A stretch of DNA of 46,425 nt from Chalciporus piperatus (Eukaryota; Basidiomycota; Agaricomycetes; Boletales; Boletaceae). Where the stretch lies: contig JBBPTG010000194.1 of NCBI GenBank assembly GCA_038093975.1, forward strand, positions 1 through 46,425, in the 5' to 3' direction. Below the pieces are notes generated by a model that had not been told where the DNA came from, searched no databases, and saw nothing but the letters and a program-made list of their open reading frames with translations. Shown here in pieces: positions 38,592-46,425 of this stretch; position 1 is the first letter of the stretch; each line of letters starts with the position of its first letter. Position numbers and translations under genes: made by a program.

Positions 38592-40667
38592 CGGGAAATC
38601 TTTGAGATGTTTGTGTGCGTTTTGAGCACGTCACGCGAGGGATGACCGAGGTGGCGGTGTAGCAAGTCATAGTCCACAGCGGCCATGCTGGTAGGCTTGG
38701 CATGTGGTTTGACGATTGGAGCTTTGATCCAGTACATGGTATCTCAACCATGTGAATGAAAAGATAAAATGGTCTTTTTAATGCAGGTGTCGTGGAATTT
38801 GATACCGTTAGGAACAGCTTTCAGTGTAATACACTGGTCTTTGAGCAGTGTGCCCATCGAGATAAGCTTGATGTTGCATGTGGGCATGTATAGTGCCTAT
38901 GCCAAGAATTGGTGCACGACCGTTCGCTGTCTGTGAGTACTCAGGCTTGGTGAAAGTGTTGTACTCTGCGAAGTCATTCATATTATGTGTAAAATGAGCT
39001 GAAGCTCCTGAATCTAGCAGCCAGATGTCTGCTGGTATATCATTTCCATCGCTTTTTTGCTTGCCCTTATTGTTCTTTGAACAGTTGTCACACAGTGAGA
39101 ACGGGGTAGCAATAGATTTCGAACTATCTACTACATCAGACATGTAATAATAAAATGCATTTTTCTGAGGCGAAGGCCGCACGTCAGTGTCTGTGTAGAG
39201 AAAGAGCGGGAATGGGACTTGCCAGATGTCAGCGGCCCCAAAGTCGAAGTACTGCGAGATAAACTCGTCAGGTTCTTCGTTGCCCAAAGGAGACGGTATC
39301 CTCGTTCTCCGCCTCATACTCCTCGTCGAGGGGCATGATGGAGGCGATCTCCATCTCCGCGTCTTCGATCATTTCCTCCAGGCGCTCTACAAGAGAGCGG
39401 GAGGGGGTTTCGTGAATACGGGAGAAACCAGAGGGGGTTCCGTGAATACGGGAGAAACCAGAGGGGCCAAAGTAGGCCGCACCGAGCTGGTTCTGGAGAG
39501 TCCTATGGTCATTGACCGGGTACTAGGACATCAAGGCGCCATCCTTCTTGTAGAAGGGCGAACACAGGAGAGAGACGGGGTCTCGTAGTCGATGTGGCAG
39601 TTAGCCGCAGGGTCGAGCATACAGATTGTCTCCATGGTAGGGATAACACCCAGCCGGTCCGCTAGGGAAATGGTGTTCCGGGTGTGGGGAAAGGTGGGGG
39701 GACCATAATGATGGGCGCCAGTGGTGTGCGCGAGGGTGCGAGGGTCGACGACGGGAGAGGTGAAGACGGTGGAGGCCGGGCTGAGCACCAGAGCGTTGGA
39801 GAATGAAGAGAAAGCGAAGGACGCTGATGCGTCATTCACATTGGCGTGACGTTCATCGCATTTCTTCTTGCCCTTCTCCGAGCGTTTACCTTCTCTGTGT
39901 TTCTTCTTCTTCTGCTCACCGTCCGGTTTCTGCGAAGCAGAGGACTCCTGTTGCTGAGTGAACGTAGGGTCCTCCCCCTTCTGCTTGATAGCGGAGACCT
40001 GATTTGCCTGCTGAGCAGGCTGAGCGTTCTTTGGCGCACATCAGGAGATGTGCTGCTGGTAGGCAGTGACGACGTGTTGTTCGATTTGCACCAGGGTAGG
40101 TGCGGCGACGGCGGGAGTGGCGGTGGTGACGGTGGTTGGGACGGATCTCTCATTTACGGATTTCATGACGTAGTCAGCGTAGGCGGGGACCTTGGCCAAC
40201 ACGAACATCCGCTGGATGTTCTCTGGAATGGTATACGTAAGAGTATTCAGCTTCGCGAACAAGCTGTTGAGAGCGGCAAAGGTTTTCCCCGGATGATCTT
40301 CCTTGGGGAAGTTGATTGCGAGCATCTTCTGAATTTCCGTATACGCAGTGGCGTCTGACATAGAGTCATACCACGTTTTAATCACATTCCAGAGCTGAGC
40401 GGAGTCGGGATAAGTTGCGAGAGGGAACTGGCTGGCGATGTGCGTTTCTAGGTGCATGCACATGGAGCCGAGGACCTTATCATCGTCGTCTTGCCACGTG
40501 TCGATCTGCGCCTGGGTAGCAGGCGGGACATCGGTGACGGCGGGGATAGCGCGAACCATAACCTTCTGCCAAAGACCTTGAGAGTGGATGTAATCCTGCA
40601 TCTCTTCGGCCCAGCGAGTGTAGTTGGTGCCGTTAAGGTGAGCGATCTCCTTGAGTGCGGAAGACAT
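38592..40667 (-). pseudogene. copia-B Gag-protease region, multiply broken
   Basis: ATG at 40667 (MSSALKEIAHLNGTNYTRWA). Gag is open to about 40041, then frameshifts occur near 40040 (CAGGAG after CGCACAT), 39840 and 39580. Protease motif present as IWLLDSGASAHFTHNMNDF at about 39030. A deletion of about 43 bp at 38890 removes part of the region after the protease, and a 33-bp tandem duplication (AATACGGGAGAAACCAGAGG word) lies at 39405-39470. Compared with copia-A the order is the same. Confidence 0.9.
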
Positions 40668-40805
40668 TGTTAAAGCTAGTGGGATGAGACGTCAGCATTG
40701 CCTTTAATCAAAGAGGAGAAAAGGGAGCGGGTGGGACCGCGTCAGCGTGAACGTTCAGAGCCCATATCCTAGGGAGACATAGTCTCCCCATGGATTCTGA
40801 CTCGT

Positions 40806-41123
40806 TGTAAGAATGCTAAACCCTCTGTAGGAATGGAAATCCCGAGAAGGTCAATAGCAAAAGATAAAGAAGGGTACGATAAGTTCGACCCTAAAGGGAT
40901 TCCAGGGAATGAAGACAAGCAAAAGGACTCGTTTCCGGCGTACCAAACCATTGAAGAACCGGAAAATGACGTTCCGTACGAACAAATGGTTGTTCCAAAC
41001 CACTTCCTTGTGGTTAGGACTAGTGGAACGAAGGTAAGAACAGACGGAAAGTGTGGACGAAGGTTCCGGAGTTTTAGAGAGAGAGGTTGTTGCGTGGAGA
41101 AAAGAAAGGTCGATTCAAAATAA
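40806..41123 (+). other. Unassigned segment with a 96-codon open frame
   Basis: Between the truncated copia-B leader and the KDZ left end. A frame from ATG 40833 (MEIPRRSIAKDKEGYDKFDP ...) to 41123 is charged and has protein-like composition at first (NEDKQKDSFPAYQTIEEPEN, YEQMVVPNHFLVVRTSG), then becomes Arg/Gly-rich. No motif is recognised; it could be a fragment of another element. Confidence 0.3.
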
Positions 41124-41139
41124 GCGGGGTACGGTCTTT

Positions 41140-41880
41140 TGTAGTCCGGGCCACATAGCGTAGTCCATTTGTACCCTGATCCAGGGCCAGCTGATCACCA
41201 ATTAGGCCGTGCTCTACTGGCCGGCTAACGATTGGCCGCTGGTGTATGGTCACCTAGGTTAGGGATCGGCTAGTAATAGAATGTACATGTAGAGTAGGGA
41301 TCAGCCAATGTACCATTGTGCCCTGGCAGTGGGAATGGCCAACACAAAGGTTCCCTGAGGTAGGACCTGGCCGACTGGTGCTAATCACCCAGTCCTGCCT
41401 GCATCAGGGTTTGGCCCAAAGAAAATAGGGATAGGCCGATGTGTAAACCCTCCATGTGTAGGGAGCAGCCGATGCAGGAAATGTTTAGGGGTGGGCATTG
41501 GCCACTGAATCATGTCTCCTACAGCAGGCATGGCCGATAGATTGAGTGTCAATGTGTAGGGATGGGCCGATGGGTTGAGCCTCAATGTGTAGGAATGGGC
41601 CGATGCAATCAGTGTCAATGTGTAGGGATGGGCCTATGCAATCAGTGTCAATGTGTAGGAATGGGCCGATGCATTGAGCCTCAATGCGTAGGAATGGGCC
41701 GATATACCTATTGTCACTAGGCAGGAATGGGCCGATGCAATCAGTGTCACTAGGTAGGGATGGGCCGATGCATTGATTGTAAATATGTAGGAACAGGGTA
41801 ATGCAAACCTTGTCCTTGAGTAGGCATGGGCTGATCCAAAGCAAGCCACTAGGCATACTCCGGAATCACTAAGAAGCTCT
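41140..41880. repeat. KDZ left-end repeat array, GGCCGATG words
   Basis: Sparse motifs up to 41500 (GATCGGCTAG, GGCCGACTGG, AGGCCGATGTG), then from about 41540 to 41800 a tandem array of roughly 36-bp units: GTCAATGTGTAGGAATGGGC, CGATGCAATCA. Frames such as 41856-41485 minus merely translate it. Likely transposase-binding sites, by analogy with other elements. Confidence 0.75.
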
Positions 41881-42018
41881 GATCAATCAATCAAAGACCC
41901 TAATTGATTGCCGAGGTCCAGACTCACCCTCGCCCAGCCAGCCCCATTGGCCAATCCTGACGGCCGACTGATGATTCAGATCGCCTTCCAATCCTCTGAA
42001 TCTATATCTAACGTCGCC

Positions 42019-42680
42019 ATGGACCCCTCTAGCAGCCGAAATGCTCTCGAATATCTTGCTCGCCCACAGCTCAGGGAGATCGACGATCTCGCCCATCGTC
42101 GCACCTGGGCACACATGGTTTTGCAGGCAGCGGTACAAAGCTGTTCTTCAGATCGTCTATCATTCGACTGATCATCCTCTAGCTGACTGCAGGCATTATG
42201 TCTCCCAGTGCCTCCCCATTTTCCCCACCTGTCTTGGACGCCATCCGCGACTCACTGGACATAGTTGCGTCACGCGTCTCAGGGTTGGCCTCTGCTGCCA
42301 ACCCACCGGCCCCCCCTGCTCCCATGGGCCCATCAACCCCTCGGCCAATTCTTCGGTCACCTGTTGATCTCCCTCTCGCTGGACCATCGAACCTATGGCT
42401 GCCGCCTAGGGGCCTTGAGGCTGTATTGGGGGTGGAGGTTCGAGGTGGAGAGCTATGCGAACAGTGTGAGGCAGCCGACGAGCTCTTGTGCAATGGAGGC
42501 TCATTGGCTCGGCCTTGTCATCGGTGCCTTGCTGAGGGTCTGCCATGTAGTATGTCCACCCCTACACAGACCCTGCCCACCACCTTGAGAAAGCGGCCGA
42601 GGAACCATTGTGAGTCAGCTAGTTACTTCTCCTCTTCATCGGCTCACAATCTTTGCAGAATACTTTGTTATGCTTCTTAG
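42019..42680 (+). CDS. Cysteine-cluster protein of the KDZ element
   Basis: A short first exon from ATG 42019 (MDPSSSRNALEYLARPQLRE, LAHRRTWAHMVLQ) and a second from about 42190 (MSPSASPFSPPVLDAIRDSL at ATG 42198, then a Pro-rich stretch). The C-terminal part has CEQCEAADELLCNGG ... CHRCLAEGLPC, a cysteine pattern like a small zinc cluster, then basic RKRPRNH before a GTGAGT donor at about 42611. Exon joining is uncertain: phase 0 versus 1 at the first intron gives different reading frames. A DNA-binding role is inferred from cysteines and basic tail only. Confidence 0.5.
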
Positions 42681-42848
42681 ATACATGCTCATGATTATGT
42701 TTCATTCTCATCGTGCATTTCGACTACAATGTACTGTAATATTAGGTTTACTCAATGTTGAGTGTTTGTCAGGGCCGGCTGCATTTGCTCACTGTGATAC
42801 GAATTTCGGCTGGAGTACAAGTCCTTCGGCTGGCATATGTAGAATATT
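42681..42848. other. Intergenic between convergent KDZ genes
   Basis: No gene seen; short AT-rich sequence (ATATTAGGTTTACTC) consistent with 3' flanks. Confidence 0.4.
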
Positions 42849-43802
42849 CTACCTATCCCCAGACTCTTCTGCATGGGTTCTACCCTCCTGCTCACGAATC
42901 CATTGGGTGAGCATTATCAACCCTCTCGCCCTGTTCCATGTCAGCACCAAGCTCCTATTCATTTCTCGTAAAGTCATGGCTGCCTCCACGAATTGCCCAT
43001 GCAAGCTCTGTTGCATCTCGTCGATGTCGCCCTGAAGCCCAGAGCTATTATCAGCATTCTGAGCAAGGGCGAGCGGTCCCTATTCCAGATTTTGAGTACC
43101 CATGGTGCTAACCCAAGATACTTCTGGTAACTCACCCCGAAGAAAGCCTCTGCCGGCCCGATGAAGTCCCCGAACTCCTGCCGACGATAGTCAGCAGGCA
43201 AGCCGTTGCTGCCTTCTAACCACCACTTGTGCTGCAAATCCATGGCCGACAATGCTCGGCCGCACCTCAGCGATGTTTGTTGCATTATATGCAATTGGCT
43301 CCCAGGTGTCATTGAAATTTCCTGGCGGAGCTGGCCATCCTCTAAATCGCTCACAATAATCAGCAAGATGACCCGATCCAACAGAGGGATGTGTGGCAGA
43401 TCGTTGTGAGCGATTGATTTGTATGCCATCAACCGATTCACTACAGCCTATTGTTTGGCTGTTAACAATCCTGCAGGAAGTGTGCAAATCCATACTCACC
43501 ACTTCCTCCCTCAGGGAGACCATTGCTGCAGGAGGCCATTGTCCTGCCTCTCCAACGGCTGCCTGTAATCTGCAGCCGAAGTACACCAACAAAGTGTATG
43601 TTTCAACTTTAGTGAGCATCGGATGTTTGATGGAGAAGGCTGACTTTCGGCCAGGCTATCTTTGCTCCAGAGTTCAAGCACATGGGTTTCCCACGCCTGT
43701 CATGGATGTATTCCCAAAGTGTCGGCCGGATATTGATAGCCCATTGGAGCCGAGGAACCGACCCGAAGGACCCGGCCCCAAAGGACCCGCAGACGCTCCC
43801 AT
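42849..43802 (-). CDS. KDZ-element accessory protein, about five exons, unknown family
   Basis: Minus-strand exons read from CAT at 43800-43802: a Gly/Pro/Ser-rich start (MGASAGPLGPGPSGRFLGSN); KVETYTLLVYFGCRLQAAVG, QWPPAAMVSLREEVV; after TAG, AVVNRLMAYKSIAHNDLPHI, LLDRVILLII; after CCAG, EISMTPGSQLHIMQQTSLRC, MDLQHKWWLEGSNGLPADYR, GDFIGPAEAFFG; after TTCAG, DIDEMQQSLHGQFVEAAMTL, RGLIMLTQWIREQEG to the stop at 42849. Helical and charged; no known motif. Its start is only 46 bp from the dioxygenase start on the other strand, which suggests one shared divergent promoter. Start and first intron are tentative. Confidence 0.55.
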
Positions 43803-43848
43803 TTCTACCTATCTGTCGAGGGTTACACCACGACTCCCTTGATTCACT
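43803..43848. promoter_or_regulatory. 46-bp divergent intergenic spacer
   Basis: Separates the starts of the minus accessory gene and the plus dioxygenase gene. It contains TTTCTACCTATCTGTCGAGG; no clear TATA box. A shared control region is inferred from the geometry only. Confidence 0.35.
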
Positions 43849-45152
43849 ATGGACCCACCTCATGTTACCTCCGAGGAATTAACTGATACCAACTTCGCCC
43901 TCTATCTCAACGATCTGTTGGCAACCTATGTCCAGGCACGTTTTCGGGAGGAGGTGCTGCGCTTCCGCAATCAAACCACCGAACCTGTCTTGCCAGATGT
44001 TCAAATTCCTGTTAATGCTGTCATTGAGGCCGAACGCATGGTGGTTGCGATGGTTTCAGCCTTCCGCCGTCCAGGCAAGCTATTATCCATGAAAGGCCAT
44101 TCAGGCAGCTGATGTTCGGCCGCAGTCCGCCTGGATATTCAAGCAGAACAACTTGCATCGGTTCTTGGATATATCGAGTCTGGCATAAATCCAGATCACG
44201 AACAAAGGATTTCCGAGCGGCTTCCCTCCCTTCCGACCACTTTCATAGATTCGCCTTGCATTGTCACAGATCAAGCTGGCCGCATCCTACTTTGGTATCT
44301 CCCATCGCCACTCACCTCCGAATTTCAGGTAGGCCTAGTCTGCTGAATGTGTCTTTTCAAGCCTCACTCGGCTGCCTAGTCATGGGTGCATAACACTCTG
44401 CCTGCAATCCAACCGCTTCTCCAATCCACCATCACAACCCCTCTGTCATCGCGTCATGGTTGGCGGACAGCCAATGCCCTCTTTTCCCAGGAAGCTGTAT
44501 TCCAGGGGTCATTGAACATCTCGCCTGGCTGGTTTCCCCAAGCTCATAATGTATGTCCAATTCACCTTGATTTATTCAATTCAACGACCTGATCTCTTGC
44601 AGGCCAGTAACTCAAGTCCAGCGCCGTCTGTCAACCTAGCAGACCCGAGCCTTGCGGCTTGGTTAGAAGACATGTTGGTCCCAAACGCGATCCTCTCGGC
44701 CGCCTACAGTATTATGCATCCCAGGGCTTACCAATCTGGCTCAGGGAAGGTTGGCCACATGGGCCTTAACGAGCGGCCGCACGGAGATGACTGCCATCAT
44801 GAGGCAGTGGGGCTCGGTCTTCAATGCCTTGTCGGTCATGGTCAATCGAGCCACTCCTTTGCATTGAGACTCGGGATCTATGTCACAGGGGTTAGATCTG
44901 CTGGCATCCTTCGGTGACTATGATCCTGGCTTAACAATGGAGCTGCCTACGCTCGGCATGACCCTTCATTATCCTCCGGGCACCGTGGTAGCATTTTCTG
45001 GGCGGATCATCCGGCATGGAGTTCCTGTGGTTCAAGGAAGTCGGGTTTGCTTGGCATACTACATGAGGGAGAACGTTCAACAGGCCATGAACCTCTTCGA
45101 TGTAGATTGGGTCAATGTAGATGACGTAGAAAATCTTGTCCACCGTACTTGA
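43849..45152 (+). pseudogene. TET/JBP-like 2-oxoglutarate/Fe(II) dioxygenase, stop codon inside HxD motif
   Basis: Exons: 43849 to about 44073 (MDPPHVTSEELTDTNFALYL, AVIEAERMVVAMVSAF); about 44131-44328 (LDIQAEQLASVLGYIESGIN, IVTDQAGRILLWYLPSPLTS); about 44491-44549 (EAVFQGSLNISPGWFPQ); 44603-45152. The last encodes the catalytic fold: MRQWGSVFNALSVMVNRATP, LH-stop-D at 44872-44880, PTLGMTLHYPPGTVVAFSGR, IIRHGVPVVQGSRVCLAYYM. The family's Fe site is H-x-D plus the distal H (RHGVP), and the R of SRVCLAYYM would bind 2-oxoglutarate. Intact relatives oxidise 5-methylcytosine or thymine in DNA. Here the middle codon of H-x-D is TGA (44875-44877), one C-to-T step from CGA. A frame change near 44750 is also likely. 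It ends tail to tail with the transposase, one base apart. Confidence 0.82.
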
Positions 45153-45153
45153 A

Positions 45154-46425
45154 CTAACCCTGACAATGATCTCTGAGCCTGGCATACATCCTTTTCTGTC
45201 TGTCTGCATATGCCCCGGCTCCCACCCTTCCCTGTTCTTTCGCATTGTTCCCTTTTTCGCTCCAATCGCCTGCCTTATGAGCAAAGAAGTTCGCGGTCCA
45301 AACCTTTTCTTGAACCAAAAGCTCAGTTTCTTCTTTCCATCTATCTCTTTGGGCCTTTGCTCTGAGCCAATGCACCCGATAGACTAGCATAGAGATTCAG
45401 CCGAGCCGAGAAGCAGAGAAGCACTCTCACATTCAGACATCCAGTTACTCATGACCACGTCCCTCAGTATATCCATGGTCCAGAACCAAGCGAGGGTATC
45501 ATCTCGATGTCCACGAGCATTCGGATTGCTCACGGCCGTTGACACCTTCAAGTCTTTCTTGCTGATCGGCCGATACTTCTCCAAGTCTTCCTGGCTAGCG
45601 TCCAAGTCTTGGCGATCTGTCATTACAGAATGCAGGTCACCCACCCATCCTTATCATTTTGACAAAGTTGGAGTCGGCCATTTGGAAGTCCAGCAATTCC
45701 TGTCTGTGAGGGCTGCTCATTCCCCTTGTGGATGGGGACACAATGTTCAAGTTTGCCCATAAGGTTTCGATTATCTCCCCATCCACCCGCCCTGCCCCTC
45801 GAATAAAGTTGGGTGCGAATCTCTGGAAACATTCAGCCTGATGACCATGCACATGTCATATGCCTATCCCTGGCACCAACTCCACGGCCGATGGTATTTT
45901 GACATATTCGTTGCCCTTGAGCCGCAGCCTCAGCCGCTTCATGTATTGGCAATTGATGTCATAGAAGAGGATCACCCTTTGAATGCCAGCCATGTTGTAT
46001 TCCAAAGCATGTGCCAATGCATAATCCATATTGACCTGCCTGTCATTGTGGTCAATGCATCCGTTTCTCGGCCGGCGGCCGAACTTGTTACCTCTCACCC
46101 TTCTGGAAGTCCACCACTGCATGGGGAATGAAGCATCCATGTCTAGCACACGCGCACCCCCCGATTCCTGTGGCCTCTAACTTTTGTCGGTTGGCATTGG
46201 CCTGATTGACTGCTCGATGGTTGTTACAGTTCGACTTCTGCCCAACGCAGTCAGCAATGTCTTTGAAAGCCAAAATGTCAATACCTCGACGGGATGATTC
46301 GTGACTTCAAGGTACTCCTTGTATCTCTGGCTTTCTACCATAAACCCTGTCCCAGGCATCAGCCATACTTGGTCATCAGGCCTCTTGTCAGGCAAATGCT
46401 CCGCCTTGAAATTGCCGTCCATAAC
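45154..46425 (-). pseudogene. KDZ transposase, C-terminal part, 5' end outside window, one nonsense codon
   Basis: Minus-strand exons: MDGNFKAEHLPDKRPDDQVW, GTGFMVESQRYKEYL (46422-46285); 46237-46092 with CNNHRAVNQANANRQKLEAT, the Cys/His stretch GIGGCACARHGCFIPH and VDFQKGER; from 46039 QVNMDYALAHALEYNMAGIQ, RVILFYDINCQYMKRLRLR, then GIGI-stop-HVHGHQ at 45858-45856; RFAPNFIRGAGRVDGEIIET with LWANLN; YRPISKKDLK; and a C-terminal coiled part YRVHWLRAKAQRDRWKEETE, ADRQKRMYARL to the stop at 45154. DGNF, CxC-type cysteines, YDINCQY, HVHGHQ and GEIIETLWA are hallmark KDZ blocks of an RNase H-fold DDE enzyme. The stop replaces the W/F normally before HVHGHQ (TGG to TGA), so this copy is inactive unless the stop is bypassed. 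Confidence 0.88.

Larger units (their letters stand above)
35282..40805 (-). mobile_element. copia-B, decayed and 5'-truncated sister of copia-A
   Basis: Minus-strand copia element of the copia-A family. Its 3' LTR is 35282-35464; the 5' LTR and part of the leader are missing, as homology with copia-A ends in the leader at about 40805. It carries several nonsense and frameshift changes, an integrase deletion, and a solo LTR insertion at 37862. Many differences from copia-A are C-to-T or G-to-A, often at CpG. Confidence 0.92.
41124..46425. mobile_element. KDZ-type DNA transposon carrying a TET/JBP-like gene (right end outside window)
   Basis: Four genes share tight spacing and opposite strands: a cysteine-cluster gene (plus), an accessory gene (minus), a TET/JBP-like dioxygenase (plus) and a KDZ transposase (minus, runs off the edge). 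The left 0.75 kb is a repeat-rich end with GGCCGATG words; the CGGCC word is dense over the whole segment. Association of TET/JBP genes with KDZ transposons in basidiomycetes is established in the literature. The exact left border is not proved; the right terminal repeat is outside the window. Confidence 0.8.

Noticed and set aside
41485..41856. Minus-strand frames encoding CIGPFLHIDTD repeats
   Set aside because: Direct translation of the KDZ terminal repeat array.

Overview
The window is nuclear DNA of a basidiomycete fungus, most like an Agaricomycete of the Rhizoctonia/Ceratobasidium kind. The reasons are introns of about 47-55 nt with GTAAGT/GTATGT donors, a DUF6532-family gene, a fragment of a chitin synthase with a myosin-like motor, DUF-type multicopy agaricomycete families, and a KDZ transposase next to a TET/JBP-like dioxygenase. 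It is a nest of mobile elements with a few host-like genes between them.

Layout, left half. Positions 1-5917 are the 3' part of a Ty1/copia element (copia-1) whose reverse transcriptase is split at 1616/4971 by a 3.35-kb foldback-like element made almost wholly of repeats. Positions 5987-7510 hold a zinc-knuckle gag-like ORF and the 3' LTR of a Ty3-type element. An apparently intact multi-exon DUF6532 gene lies at 7744-10088. A second copia remnant (10321-11651), a truncated Ty3-type LTR (12000-12428), a decayed TPR gene (13400-14410, minus), weak hypothetical genes (16-19 kb) and a frameshifted chitin synthase motor fragment (19550-20211, minus) follow.

Middle. Positions 20214-30029 are one Tc1/mariner-type element bounded by TA and by inverted repeats of about 95 bp. 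After removing three later insertions its core is about 3.3 kb and carries two convergent genes: a four-exon DD34E transposase (21956-23355, plus) and a six-exon, about 490-residue accessory gene of unknown function (29861-23475, minus). The guests are an element with 8-bp target duplication in the left terminal repeat (20234-21797), a 263-bp TA MITE in transposase intron 3 (22899-23161), and a full-length copia element (copia-A, 23648-28282, TSD GCTTT) in the last exon of the accessory gene. Copia-A itself contains an internal inverted LTR-leader-gag segment.

Right half. There is a zinc-knuckle ORF1-like gene (30939-32033), the C-terminal end of a Helitron helicase (32070-32869), and a minus-strand gene (35281-33415) cut by a probable solo LTR. 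Next is a decayed, 5'-truncated copia-B (35282-40805) that hosts a 725-bp solo Ty3-type LTR with TSD ACGTC. From about 41124 to the right edge lies a KDZ-type element: repeat-rich left end, a cysteine-cluster gene, a divergent gene pair, a TET/JBP-like 2-oxoglutarate/Fe(II) dioxygenase, and a KDZ transposase that runs off the window. The dioxygenase and transposase each carry a nonsense codon at a diagnostic motif, so this copy looks dead.

No RNA genes, CRISPR arrays or bacterial features were seen. All exon models are read by eye from splice motifs and frame continuity.
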